Source of the DNA: Nonlabens ulvanivorans
GTDB lineage: Bacteria; Bacteroidota; Bacteroidia; Flavobacteriales; Flavobacteriaceae
DNA: 64,000 nucleotides
Reading direction: 5' to 3'
NCBI RefSeq assembly: GCF_000755285.1
Contig: NZ_BBMK01000006.1
Coordinates: forward strand, 62,001 to 126,000
Within the stretch, counting starts at the first letter, position 1; each line of letters begins with the position of its first letter. Positions 13,025 to 22,263 of this stretch are shown here, piece by piece. The notes below the pieces were generated by a model. That model saw only the letters and a list, made by a program, of their open reading frames with translations, did no database searches and was not told the DNA's origin. Made by a program: the position numbers and the translations under genes.

Positions 13025-13109
13025 TTGATTTTAAGGCATTAGACAGCATAAGAACTGTACTATATTATAATGTTTAAATCTAGATAATTTAAAACATCTT
13101 ACCAAAGCT

Positions 13110-14014
13110 CTAGACCTTAATATTACGCCATTTTGAGGACTGATTAGGAGCCAGTTGTTGTAACGCAGTCTTAAGCTCTCTAATATCGACAGCTGGTCCA
13201 TCAGAAAAAACACTCATGATTTCATCTGCTTTGGCGTCAAAAATAGCCTTTGTATTAAACTGTTAGGTCTGCGGCTATTAAGAGCTTTTAATTTTAAGAT
13301 TTCAGCACTTATTAAAAGCTTTGCTTTTTTCTGATCATCAGCAAATGAATCCATTCCTTTACTGTGATATCCATACAAAACTTCTCTATATTCTTTAAAA
13401 GTTTGAGAAAGCATATCATCATTTAATTGAAAACGCGTTCCCTGACCATCAGTAGCCTTCCATCCTACAGAATTACTTTGTTGTGCTAAACTAACAATGC
13501 GTTGTGCCTCGATGTGATGCTCTTGACCACCATTAAGAGAAAACGTATCTCCATCTATACCTAACATGGTATAAATATAGAATGAAATCAATGAGGTTAA
13601 ATTATTTTCATACTGATTTGCATTGTAAAAAAACGGCGCATATTCTAAATATTCAAACTCAATATTAGAATCCTTAAAATTGAAAATAGGAGATGAATAA
13701 GAAGAATTAAATACCGGTCTAGAAAGCGAAATCTGTAAATTACCCTTAAAGCGATCATTATCATAATCTGTAATTACAAAAACAATCGAACAATTAATTT
13801 TTTCTTCTTCTCTATAATCTTGATCTGACCACTTAGTATTATTGATAAACTCCTGCATAGAAGTCTCCAAAGTTCTAAAAATGGTCTGATTAGGTTGTGC
13901 TACATTTTGCGCATTGACTTGCACCACAGCATTAAATTCTTGTGCATGAGTCGTCCCCATGATGAATAAGACTAATAGCGGTATTATTTTAAAGAGTTCT
14001 TTTAATAACTTCAT
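13110..14014 (-). CDS. DUF4835 family secreted protein (frameshifted in this sequence)
   Basis: A Bacteroidota-specific protein of unknown function, about 301 residues after correction. The start at 14014 gives signal peptide MKLLKELFKIIPLLVLFIMGTTHAQ; the longer frame from 14083 lies inside coaBC and is rejected. The body holds the family's CSIVFVITDYDNDRFKGN region and a C-terminal LNSRRPNSLIQRLFFDAKADE. Near the end five A (13239-13243) stand where six are needed. Restoring one base carries the frame to TAG at 13110 with the ending SKWRNIKV. It overlaps coaBC by 26 bp and precedes recN. Localisation is probably the periplasm or outer membrane. Confidence 0.85.
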
Positions 14015-15200
14015 TAACGATATCTTTTGCCACCTCAGTTTTAGGTTTTGTTTCAAAAACAATTGTGTTTTGATCCCTATCAATCAGTGTTATTTTATTT
14101 GTGTCTTTACCAAATCCTGCACCTTTATCGCGCGTAGAATTCAATACAAGCAAATCTGTATTTTTCTTTTTCGCTTTCGCGAAAGCGTGCTCCAGCTCAT
14201 TTTCCGTCTCTAGAGCAAACCCAACTAGATAAGGACGTTTATCCAATGAACCAACGCTAGCTAATATGTCAGGATTTTTAACCAATTCTATTGTTAACGT
14301 TTCTGACTTCTTTTTTATTTTCTGATTAGCAGGATTTATAGGTTTATAATCAGCTACAGCAGCACTAAATATAGCATAATCTACTTTATCTATATTTTCA
14401 TGTACATGATCGTACATTTCTTGAGCAGTCTTAACGTCAACTCTATGAATTAAATGATGGTCAGTCAATACGTGGCTAGGTCCCATAATTAGAATGACCT
14501 GCGCACCTTGAGAAGCCATTTCAAAAGCCAACGCAGCACCCATTTTACCACTACTATGATTTCCTATAAATCGCACAGGATCTATAGCCTCATAAGTAGG
14601 ACCAGCTGTAATAAGAGATATTTTTCCCCTTAAAGGCAATTGCGACTCAATATCACTCTCAATAAAGGTAACAATTTCCTCAGGCTCGGCCATACGACCT
14701 TCTCCACTTAAACCACTAGCCAATTCACCTGTTCCAGCAGGTATCATTTTATTACCATAAGATGCTAACTGATCAAAATTGTACTGTGTAGACGGATGCT
14801 TGAACATATCCAAATCCATTGCCGGAGCAAAGTAAACTGGACATTTTGCACTACAATAAACAGCCAATAGAAAATTATCAATATTTCCAGACACCATTTT
14901 ACTCATGGTATTTGCAGTCGCAGGAGCAATTATCATGTAATCTGCCCACAGACCTAATTCAACATGATTATTCCATGTATCATTTTCATCATCTTCATTT
15001 GTGAAAGACGACAAAACAGGATTTTTCGAAAGTGTAGATAAAGTTAAAGGTGTTACAAACTCTCTAGAAGATGGAGTCATAACGACCCTAACAGTGGCGC
15101 CCGCTTTAATAAGCAGGCGCACAAGGTAAGTTGTTTTGTAAGCAGCAATACCACCAGTAATACCTAGCAATATATTTTTACCACTTAAAACCGACATCAT
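13989..15200 (-). CDS. coaBC: Bifunctional phosphopantothenoylcysteine decarboxylase / phosphopantothenate-cysteine ligase
   Basis: Two consecutive steps of coenzyme A synthesis in the cytoplasm. The N-terminal flavoprotein half shows GGIAAYK, the His-containing NHVELGLWADYMIIAPATAN segment and PAMDLDM. The C-terminal synthetase half shows TAGPTYEAIDPVR, HSSGKMGAALA and KNPDIL. The 403 residues are normal for the family. A dispersed palindrome is embedded near the C-terminus and read as HAFAKAK. It lies 4 bp from rpoZ, in the block bamD-rpoZ-coaBC-DUF4835-recN that recurs in Flavobacteria. Confidence 0.95.
   Translation of the reverse strand: MMSVLSGKNILLGITGGIAAYKTTYLVRLLIKAGATVRVVMTPSSREFVTPLTLSTLSKNPVLSSFTNEDDENDTWNNHVELGLWADYMIIAPATANTMSKMVSGNIDNFLLAVYCSAKCPVYFAPAMDLDMFKHPSTQYNFDQLASYGNKMIPAGTGELASGLSGEGRMAEPEEIVTFIESDIESQLPLRGKISLITAGPTYEAIDPVRFIGNHSSGKMGAALAFEMASQGAQVILIMGPSHVLTDHHLIHRVDVKTAQEMYDHVHENIDKVDYAIFSAAVADYKPINPANQKIKKKSETLTIELVKNPDILASVGSLDKRPYLVGFALETENELEHAFAKAKKKNTDLLVLNSTRDKGAGFGKDTNKITLIDRDQNTIVFETKPKTEVAKDIVNEVIKRTL
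14172..14187. repeat. Dispersed palindrome copy 3
   Basis: Perfect CGCTTTCGCGAAAGCG inside coaBC, read as AFAKA. Confidence 0.9.
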
Positions 15201-15204
15201 TAGA

Positions 15205-15531
15205 TTACTCTTCTGATTTAGAAGTATCTCTAAAATAGATTTTACCGTCTAACCATTCTTGAACAGCTATCTGGTGAGGCTTAGGTAAACGCTCATAGAA
15301 TTTAGAAACTTCAATTTGCTCTTTATTCTCAAAAACTTCTTCTAGAGAATCGTTATAAGTAGCAAATTCCTCTAATTTCTCAATTAGCTCTTCCTTTACA
15401 TCGGTATTAATTTGTTCAGCACGCTTTGCTATGATTGAAATAGCCTCGTACATATTACCGGTAGGATTAGTTAATTTATCCCTATTATATGTAATAGTAC
15501 TTGCTGGCGCTTTTATGTTTTTAGTATCCAT
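15205..15531 (-). CDS. rpoZ: RNA polymerase omega subunit, Bacteroidota type
   Basis: A 108-residue acidic protein whose segment PTGNMYEAISIIAKRAEQI matches the Bacteroidota RpoZ/omega-like family. Omega supports beta-prime folding and RNA polymerase assembly. Its position between bamD and coaBC is the usual flavobacterial context. The spacings of a few bases point to an operon. Confidence 0.85.
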   Translation of the reverse strand: MDTKNIKAPASTITYNRDKLTNPTGNMYEAISIIAKRAEQINTDVKEELIEKLEEFATYNDSLEEVFENKEQIEVSKFYERLPKPHQIAVQEWLDGKIYFRDTSKSEE

Positions 15532-15539
15532 AACTGAAA

Positions 15540-16334
15540 TTAGATGTTATTCTTTAATTTAAAATCGTTGATGTTTTCCATAATCTCATCTGCATCTTCA
15601 CGATACTCACTAGTTGGAAAACGAGAGACAAAGGTATTATAATATTTTGTAGCAAGCTCTAATCTTTCTAGGACAAGCGACTCCCTACTTTTCATAGCAT
15701 ACAAATATTGTGAATCTATAAGATAAAACTGTGCATCATCCATAAATTCAGAACCTGGATGCTGTACAATGAAATTTTCAAAACTCTTAATCGCTGGTAT
15801 AAATCTATTACGATGATGATAATTCTTTGCTATTTCGTAAGATTTACGATCTAACTTAAACCTCAACTCTGACACAAGAGTATTTGCTTCTTCTGCATAC
15901 TTACCATCTGGGTAAAGGTTAATATAGTCTTGTAATTTTGCTAGACCTCTATCGGTATTTATCTGACTTTTTGAATAAACAGCAGACATATGATAGTGAC
16001 TTTTTGCTCCCATAAAAGCAGCATATTCCCTATTTTCACTAGTCGGATGTGACTGCACAAAACGTTCATATTGATAAGCGCTATTAGGGTAGTCTTTAGT
16101 CTCATAAAGCGCTTGTGCATATTTAATGGATAATGCCTCTGCTTTATCAGTTCCTCTATATTGCGGAATGATTTGATCAAATATGTTCACAGCTTTGCTG
16201 TACTTCTCTCTTTTAAGAAGCGTATCAATCATCGCTAGCTTCACCTCATTATCCGTAGACTTTAAAGCAGTCTGATAAGGTCCACAGCTTACTGCCATAA
16301 TTGCTAAAAGAAGCAAAACAATATAGTTTTTCAT
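15540..16334 (-). CDS. bamD: Outer membrane assembly lipoprotein BamD
   Basis: Component of the beta-barrel assembly machinery on the periplasmic face of the outer membrane. The start at 16334 gives a lipoprotein signal MKNYIVLLLLAIMAVSCGPY with the lipobox Cys near residue 17. The frame can extend 14 codons upstream but would bury the signal. TPR-like helices run through the body (YSKAVNIFDQIIPQYRG, YPNSAYQYERFVQSHP, FIPAIKSFENFI). The 264 residues fit the family. It probably leads the rpoZ-coaBC operon from the -7 element just upstream. Confidence 0.92.
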   Translation of the reverse strand: MKNYIVLLLLAIMAVSCGPYQTALKSTDNEVKLAMIDTLLKREKYSKAVNIFDQIIPQYRGTDKAEALSIKYAQALYETKDYPNSAYQYERFVQSHPTSENREYAAFMGAKSHYHMSAVYSKSQINTDRGLAKLQDYINLYPDGKYAEEANTLVSELRFKLDRKSYEIAKNYHHRNRFIPAIKSFENFIVQHPGSEFMDDAQFYLIDSQYLYAMKSRESLVLERLELATKYYNTFVSRFPTSEYREDADEIMENINDFKLKNNI

Positions 16335-16354
16335 ACTCAATTTTAAATGGTTTG

Positions 16355-16362
16355 CAAAAGTA
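16355..16362 (-). promoter_or_regulatory. -7 promoter element upstream of bamD
   Basis: TACTTTTG on the minus strand (TAnnTTTG), 21 nt before the chosen bamD ATG. It overlaps the longer alternative frame, which supports the shorter start. Confidence 0.5.
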
Positions 16363-16450
16363 CAATTTTTATACATATTTTCTTAGTTGTCTATGCAACT
16401 AACGTATAAAATTGAAATGTCGTATAATACCTAAGAAAATCTAAATAGTT

Positions 16451-17332
16451 TTAAGCTTCATACTGCTTTAAGAATGTATCGATTCTAGATTTTAGATCCT
16501 CATTTACAGGCACCAGTGGTAATCTAAGATATTCTTTAATTAATCCCAAGGAAGCTAACATAGATTTAATCCCGCCTGGATTCCCTTGTTCAAAAATCAT
16601 ATCAATACTTGCAGCAATTTTATAATGTAACTCATAAGCCTCTTCCACATCGCCATTTAATCCATAACGCACCATATCACTAAAGCCTTGTGGCAATCCT
16701 TGACCGATTACCGATATAACACCAGCTCCACCAGCAAGTACCATAGGTAATGTAATCATATCGTCGCCAGATATCACTAGAAAATCTTTAGGAGAATACT
16801 GTATCAATTTCATAGCTTGTACGATATCACCAGCAGCCTCTTTTATTCCAATTACGTTGTCAAAATCATGCGCAAGACGCACTACAGTTTCAACAGCCAT
16901 ATTGGACGCTGTTCTACCAGGTACATTATATAAAATAATCGCTTTGTCTGTCGCAGTTGCTACCGCTTTGAAGTGTTGATAAATACCTTCTTGTGTAGGT
17001 TTATTATAAGCAGGCGACACTGATAATACCGCTATATAATCACTTAAATCAGTACTTTTAATTTCATCAACAACTGCTGCTGTATTACTTCCTCCTATAC
17101 CTAGCACCATCGGCAACCTGCCTGCGTTTGCTTTAGCAATAGTTGATTTAACAGCCTTTTTTTCTTCAAGAGTTAAGGTTGCGCTTTCACCGGTAGTACC
17201 TAATACAACTAAATAATCAATCCCATTATCTATTTGATAATTCACCACTTGTTCTAGTGCGCTGTGATCCACATCACCAGTCGCAGTAAAAGGCGTAATC
17301 AACGCTACACCAGTTCCTATTAAATCTTGCAT
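16451..17332 (-). CDS. dapA: 4-hydroxy-tetrahydrodipicolinate synthase
   Basis: Condenses pyruvate with aspartate semialdehyde in the lysine/diaminopimelate pathway. The TIM-barrel protein has 293 residues. Thr46-Thr47 lie in LGTTGES, Tyr135 in YNVPGRT, and the Schiff-base Lys164 in GIKEAAGD, all at the family positions. It starts 2 bp after the DUF6913 gene ends, implying co-transcription. It is separated from bamD by about 116 bp containing a bamD promoter element. Confidence 0.96.
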   Translation of the reverse strand: MQDLIGTGVALITPFTATGDVDHSALEQVVNYQIDNGIDYLVVLGTTGESATLTLEEKKAVKSTIAKANAGRLPMVLGIGGSNTAAVVDEIKSTDLSDYIAVLSVSPAYNKPTQEGIYQHFKAVATATDKAIILYNVPGRTASNMAVETVVRLAHDFDNVIGIKEAAGDIVQAMKLIQYSPKDFLVISGDDMITLPMVLAGGAGVISVIGQGLPQGFSDMVRYGLNGDVEEAYELHYKIAASIDMIFEQGNPGGIKSMLASLGLIKEYLRLPLVPVNEDLKSRIDTFLKQYEA

Positions 17333-17333
17333 T

Positions 17334-17845
17334 TTATTGAGTTAAAATTTTTAAATACTTTTTTAATTCTATTATTAATCCTTTATAATCATTGAGGTCA
17401 ACACTTATTGAAAGATCAAAAAGAGATTCATTATCACTACCATAAGCCACCTTTAAACTAGACGGCATCGCTAGACTCACATATTCTAGCAAATCATTCT
17501 CTGTGTTGAAATGATTGATTTGTAGATCAAAAGATTTACTTAGCAATTTCTTTGTTTCGGGATCAGTAATACCACCAGACCACTTAATCAATTTGCGATC
17601 AATTAAATGAACATCTGTAATAGTAGATTTTTTCTTGTCATTTACATAAGCTATAAAAGTTACAGCCTCCTTTTTAATACTTAATTCTTCTGCCATTTTA
17701 AAAAGGGACTTAAGTCAGAAACCTGCAGACCGTCATAAATCACCACAAGAGATTGAGGCCATTTTATAGATGGCCTATCTTGCTCCTTTTGCAACTTCTG
17801 TAGCTCTTTGCGCAACCAGCGGCGCTTAATTCCGTTAAAAATCAT
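17334..17845 (-). CDS. DUF6913 family protein (frameshifted in this sequence)
   Basis: A Bacteroidota protein of unknown function, about 170 residues after correction. The start at 17845 gives a basic N-terminus [19 protein letters not shown], then [13 protein letters not shown]. The frame breaks at five A (17700-17704). Six would join P-F-F-K to [14 protein letters not shown] and the C-terminal remainder. The C-terminal part resembles the family ending ([21 protein letters not shown]). It precedes dapA with a 1-bp gap. The -7 element 19 nt upstream supports this start. Confidence 0.75.
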
Positions 17846-17863
17846 GTACTTTTACTAACTGTA

Positions 17864-17871
17864 CAAATGTA
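17864..17871 (-). promoter_or_regulatory. -7 promoter element of the DUF6913-dapA unit
   Basis: TACATTTG on the minus strand (TAnnTTTG), 19 nt upstream of the ATG at 17845. Confidence 0.5.
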
Positions 17872-17883
17872 GCACAATAGGAC

Positions 17884-18670
17884 ATGAAAACATCTATTTA
17901 TAAGCGACTAGGAAAGGCTTTTTTTCTACATCGCTTTCGCGAAAGCGATATTAATCACAACCTCGTGTAAATCAGATCATTTACAACTCACCAAAGTATC
18001 GAGCTCGCAGACTCACATTGATAGCACACTACAAAGCGTTGCACAAATAGATGAGTATATCGCACCTTTCAAAAAATCCCTGGACGCTCAAATGGATGAA
18101 CAATTAAGCTTCAATCCAGTATCAATGAATAAAAACGATTATAAGTACAACACTCCTATCGGTAACATGCTTGCAGCAATCGTACGAGAACAAGGAGCTC
18201 CTATTTACAAGTCTCGTACTGGAAAAGACATAGATGTGGTTTTACTTAATCACGGTGGTATTAGATCAGGAATGCCCGCTGGACCGGTAACTATGCGTCG
18301 TGCCTATGAAATAATGCCGTTTGATAATGAAATAACCATCGTTGAACTTACTGGCGAGAAGATGAATGAATTAATCAACTACCTTATTGATCGTAAAAGA
18401 GCTCATCCCATTGACGGAATGCAAATTATTTTAAACGCAGACAACAGCGTTAATAAGGTTTCTATACAAAACAAGCCGCTGGATAAGGATAAAACATACA
18501 CAGTAGCAACTAGCGATTACTTGTATAGCGGTGGTGATGACATGAGCTTTTTTAAAGATGCGCCAATGGTGAAAATAGATTACAAAATACGTAATGCGAC
18601 TATCGATTACTTTAAGAAAGTGGACACAATTAAATTTGAACGTGATAACCGATTTGAGGTTCTCGATTAA
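17884..18670 (+). CDS. 5'-nucleotidase C-terminal-domain lipoprotein (frameshifted near its start)
   Basis: This is the substrate-binding C-terminal domain of 5'-nucleotidase/UshA proteins, here a separate gene of about 261 residues. Motifs include NHGGIRSGMPAG, MPFDNEITIVELTG and SDYLYSGGDDM. The frame breaks at seven T (17919-17925). Six T join MKTSIYKRLGKAFF to a lipoprotein signal ending TTSCKSD. A perfect dispersed palindrome encodes IAFAKAI inside that signal. The partner metallophosphatase follows 11 bp downstream, so the two halves probably act together on extracytoplasmic nucleotides. The N-terminal reconstruction is less certain than the domain. Confidence 0.85.
17932..17947. repeat. 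Dispersed palindrome copy 4
   Basis: Perfect 16-mer inside the signal-peptide region of the 5'-nucleotidase C-domain gene, read as AFAKA after frame correction. Confidence 0.9.
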
Positions 18671-18681
18671 TAAGCAAGAAA

Positions 18682-19608
18682 ATGGAAAGAAGAAAATTTA
18701 TACGCAATACAAGTGCTGGAATGGTGGCAGGTGCGGCTTTATGGTCTAACTATGCTCTTGCTAATGGAATTTTTACAGGACCAGAATTAGAACCTGGTAC
18801 TAAGAAAATCACCATTTTACACACTAATGACACACACTCACACATTGAACCTATTTCTGGTGGTCGTAATGATGGGCGTGGTGGTGTTGCTCGTAGAGCT
18901 GCTATTATAAACAAGGTGCGCTCAGAAAATCCTAATACTTTATTACTAGATTGTGGTGATATCTTTCAAGGCACACCATATTTTAACTTCTATGGCGGTG
19001 AGCTTGAGATTAAGTTAATGTCTATGATGGGTTATGATGCTGCGACTATAGGGAATCACGATTTTGATAACAGTATAGAAGGATTATACAAGCAATTACC
19101 TAATGCAGATTTTGACTTTGTTATTTCTAACTATAATTTCTCAAATACCATTATGGATGGTCACACTAAACCATACAAGGTAATGGTTAAAGATGGTGTG
19201 CGCATCGGGCTATTTGGTTTAGGAATAAAACTAGACGGATTAGTAGACCCTAAAATGTATAAAGAAACTGTTTACAATGACCCTATAGAAGTCGCAAAAG
19301 ACCAAATTAAAACCTTGCGAGAAACAGAAAAGTGCGATATTGTTATTTGCATGTCCCATTTAGGCTATTCTTATAGAGGTGATAGAGTATCTGACTTATC
19401 ACTTGCCGCAGCAACATCAGGTATAGACCTTATCATAGGTGGTCACACACACACTTTTCTAGACGCACCAGAGATTGTTGAAAATGCCGCTGGTAAAGAT
19501 GTGATGGTTAACCAAGTGGGCTGTTATGGAATCAACCTAGGTCGAATTGACTTTTACTTAAAAGAAGGTAAGATCGATAAAGGTGTTGATGTGATTTATG
19601 AGATTTAA
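18682..19608 (+). CDS. 5'-nucleotidase/2',3'-cyclic phosphatase-type metallophosphatase (catalytic half)
   Basis: The calcineurin-like catalytic half of a UshA-type nucleotidase, 308 residues. The N-terminus carries a Tat-like signal (RRKFIR then an Ala/Gly-rich segment). Metal-binding motifs appear in order: HTNDTHSH, DCGDIFQGTP, GNHDFD, SHLGYS and GGHTHTF. It lacks the C-terminal nucleotide-binding domain, which is encoded by the preceding gene. Periplasmic nucleotide or phosphoester hydrolysis follows from the family. The exact substrate is unknown. Confidence 0.9.
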   Translation: MERRKFIRNTSAGMVAGAALWSNYALANGIFTGPELEPGTKKITILHTNDTHSHIEPISGGRNDGRGGVARRAAIINKVRSENPNTLLLDCGDIFQGTPYFNFYGGELEIKLMSMMGYDAATIGNHDFDNSIEGLYKQLPNADFDFVISNYNFSNTIMDGHTKPYKVMVKDGVRIGLFGLGIKLDGLVDPKMYKETVYNDPIEVAKDQIKTLRETEKCDIVICMSHLGYSYRGDRVSDLSLAAATSGIDLIIGGHTHTFLDAPEIVENAAGKDVMVNQVGCYGINLGRIDFYLKEGKIDKGVDVIYEI

Positions 19609-19637
19609 TTGAGCTAAATTAATACGTAGAAAGCAAC

Positions 19638-20363
19638 ATGAAAAACTTATTAAAATTGTCATTAGTAACTTTGATGACTTTATCATTAAATTCTTGTAAC
19701 CATGATGACGATTCCTCAAGCGCAGAAGTCTCTATAACAGTTACAGATGTTAATGGCAATAATTATCAAACTGTTACCATAGGTGCACAAGTATGGACTA
19801 CTACAAATTTCAAGGCTACGCAACTTAATGATGGGACACCAATTGAGTTATTTGATTTCACACCTAATGATAACGATTGGTTTGACAACTCTAGAACTTC
19901 TAGTATGTATGTTAAGCCTAGCACAAGTGACTTAAGTAACATGTATCCAGACCCATTACCAGAAGATTTTTATGGCTATGTATATAGTCGTGGTGCCATC
20001 AATAGTGGTAAACTAGCCCCAGCAGGATGGCGCGTTCCTACACTTGCAGATTTTCAAACATTAAGAGCTAACCTATCAGCTACTTATGGAGCTGCTAATG
20101 TATCTACATCTTTAAGATCACAAACAGATTGGTTTCCTAATGACCTTACTAGTAATTTAAGCAATTTTACAGCATTACCTAATGGTTATTGTACAGTTGT
20201 AGGAAATGCTACAGGAGCACCTGCAATCGCAACATTTATGACCAGAAATGAGATCAGCGCCACTGATCATAACATTGTACAATTAATACCATCAGAAAAT
20301 GATGTCTTAATTATAGAAGAAGACAGTCGTTTTTGTGGAGGCGTACGCTTAATACAGGAATAA
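19638..20363 (+). CDS. FISUMP-domain lipoprotein
   Basis: A 241-residue secreted lipoprotein with signal MKNLLKLSLVTLMTLSLNSC, then an Asp-rich linker. It has a Fibrobacter major paralogous (FISUMP) domain: TVTIGAQVWTTTNFKA, YGYVYSRGAI, PAGWRVPTLADFQTL and a terminal FCGGVRLIQE. These domains are common on Bacteroidota surfaces; their role is not established. It lies about 30 bp after the metallophosphatase gene. Confidence 0.85.
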   Translation: MKNLLKLSLVTLMTLSLNSCNHDDDSSSAEVSITVTDVNGNNYQTVTIGAQVWTTTNFKATQLNDGTPIELFDFTPNDNDWFDNSRTSSMYVKPSTSDLSNMYPDPLPEDFYGYVYSRGAINSGKLAPAGWRVPTLADFQTLRANLSATYGAANVSTSLRSQTDWFPNDLTSNLSNFTALPNGYCTVVGNATGAPAIATFMTRNEISATDHNIVQLIPSENDVLIIEEDSRFCGGVRLIQE

Positions 20364-20402
20364 GAGACAAGTTATAATTAAATTAATATCATCTAAATTC
20401 TA

Positions 20403-20804
20403 ATGACCAAATCAACCATCACCAATGGACTCATACTTTCAGGGATTATAAATACCATAGGTATTCTTTTTTTCACAAAGGGTTTTACCAATGATGTTAT
20501 TCCGGAAACAGACACTGTAGTAATGTCCTATTTTGGACTTATTATGATTATGGTTTGGGGGGGCCTTGCTTTTATAGCTGTAGCTAAAATTTTTGATAAA
20601 GTGAAATGGCTTATTGCTGTATTTGCTCTTGAAAAGTTATGCTATGTTATCGCCTATGGATATTGGTTTTCAAATAACAGCCTACAAGAAGTTTATGATA
20701 GAGATATCATAGCAGGCGTTTTCTATTCTATATATGGTTTAAACGACTTTATCTTTATGATCTTTTTTGGGTATGTTTTCATCAAACTCATGAAATCCAA
20801 ATAA
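20403..20804 (+). CDS. Small integral membrane protein of unknown function
   Basis: A 133-residue protein with about four hydrophobic segments (near residues 7-24, 41-62, 69-88 and 104-130). I do not recognise a family. A seven-G run (20557-20563) encodes VWGGLAF, possibly one Gly longer than the true protein. It sits between a surface lipoprotein gene and amtB on the same strand, with no obvious functional link. Confidence 0.7.
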   Translation: MTKSTITNGLILSGIINTIGILFFTKGFTNDVIPETDTVVMSYFGLIMIMVWGGLAFIAVAKIFDKVKWLIAVFALEKLCYVIAYGYWFSNNSLQEVYDRDIIAGVFYSIYGLNDFIFMIFFGYVFIKLMKSK

Positions 20805-20948
20805 AACCACTAAAAGATTAAAGTATATTTTTACCACAACACCCCAAAAATAATATAGTAATAATACCGTTTATTGTATTTAAATAATCAATAACCCTAT
20901 TTTTTACAGGGTGTAATAATAAATTTTACGTATTTTAAATCACTTACC

Positions 20949-20956
20949 TATATTTG
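20949..20956 (+). promoter_or_regulatory. -7 promoter element of amtB
   Basis: TATATTTG (TAnnTTTG), 23 nt before the amtB ATG. The preceding 140 bp hold no gene. Confidence 0.55.
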
Positions 20957-20979
20957 AAAAACAATCCAAATTTTTTCAA

Positions 20980-22263
20980 ATGGGCAAGAAGATTAATTTT
21001 ATAGTTTTAGCTGTTTTAGTACTTATCAGTTTAACGTATAGTAATCCATATACAGAAAACGGTGACATGAGTGCCATCGATAGTGGCGATACGGCATGGA
21101 TGTTAATCGCTTCAGCATTTGTATTATTAATGACGCCAGGACTTGCCTTTTTCTATGGTGGTATGGTCAACAAAAAATCGATGATTTCTACCATGCTACA
21201 AAGTTTTGTAGCGCTAGGCGTGGTAAGTACACTTTGGGTAATTGTAGGCTTCTCACTTGCCTTTGGCGAGAGTTGGCATGGAATCATTGGAAATCCGATG
21301 ACATATTTCAATTTTAGAGATGTTGGTCTTGCTCCTAACCCAGACTTTGCCGGGACCGTTCCCTTTTTAGTATTTGCTCTTTTCCAACTTAAGTTCGCCA
21401 TCATCACGCCAGCATTAATTACAGGAAGTTTTGCAGAGCGCGTTCGTTTTAGAAGCTACATCCTATTTATGGTATTGTTTACTATTTTCATATACACTCC
21501 TTTAGCTCACATGACTTGGCATCCAGACGGATTGTTGCGCAATCTAGGAGTACTTGATTTTGCAGGCGGAACAGTAGTTCACATGAGTGCAGGATTTGCA
21601 GCTCTTGCAGGAGCAGTTTATTTAGGAAAACGTAAAAAAATCACACACGATCCAGCAAATGTGCCCTATATCATTTTAGGAACTGGATTGCTTTGGTTTG
21701 GATGGTTCGGTTTTAACGCTGGTAGTGCACTAGCCGCAAATGCCGATGCCGCCATAGCCTTTGCCAATACAAATATCGCTAGTGCCACCGCCATGATTAC
21801 CTGGATGTTTTATGAACGTTTCTCAAATCGTAAAATGAGCGCTGTAGGCGCTTGTATAGGTGCTATCGTCGGACTGGTTGCCATTACACCAGCAGCTGGA
21901 TTTGTTACTATTTCACAAAGTATATTTATTGGATTTGCTACAGCCATTACTAGTAATATCGCCATTTCATTATTTTCTAAAACCGGAATTGACGATACGT
22001 TAGACGTTTTTCCTAGCCATGGAGTTGGCGGAATAGTAGGTATGATTCTGACCGCTGTTTTTGCAAAAGATGTTGGACTTGTGTATGGTGAGACAGAGAC
22101 CTTTATGTGGCATATCATAGCGCTTATTGGCGTTTCTGTATTTACCTTCGGTGGTAGCTTGTTATTCTATAAACTGGTTGATATATTGATACCTATAAGA
22201 GTAAGAGACGATCAGGAAGAACGCGGACTAGATGCTAGCCAGCACGGTGAAGAAGTTAGTTAG
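20980..22263 (+). CDS. amtB: Ammonium transporter
   Basis: An Amt/MEP/Rh channel of the inner membrane, 427 residues with about 11 membrane segments after a cleavable-looking N-terminus. Family landmarks are AWMLIASAFVLLMTPGLAFFYGG, DFAGGTVVHMSAGFAALAGA, GTGLLWFGWFGFNAGS and DVFPSHGVGGIVG. No glnK/PII gene is adjacent within the window. Its 3' end overlaps the convergent secreted-protein gene by 8 bp. Confidence 0.96.
   Translation: MGKKINFIVLAVLVLISLTYSNPYTENGDMSAIDSGDTAWMLIASAFVLLMTPGLAFFYGGMVNKKSMISTMLQSFVALGVVSTLWVIVGFSLAFGESWHGIIGNPMTYFNFRDVGLAPNPDFAGTVPFLVFALFQLKFAIITPALITGSFAERVRFRSYILFMVLFTIFIYTPLAHMTWHPDGLLRNLGVLDFAGGTVVHMSAGFAALAGAVYLGKRKKITHDPANVPYIILGTGLLWFGWFGFNAGSALAANADAAIAFANTNIASATAMITWMFYERFSNRKMSAVGACIGAIVGLVAITPAAGFVTISQSIFIGFATAITSNIAISLFSKTGIDDTLDVFPSHGVGGIVGMILTAVFAKDVGLVYGETETFMWHIIALIGVSVFTFGGSLLFYKLVDILIPIRVRDDQEERGLDASQHGEEVS

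Noticed and set aside
13031-13213. Separate 60-residue gene after the DUF4835 gene
   Set aside because: In the correct frame this stretch is the C-terminus of the DUF4835 protein after a one-base repair; the other frame has no family character.
13959-14213. Plus-strand frame over the DUF4835/coaBC junction
   Set aside because: Antisense to two well-supported genes.
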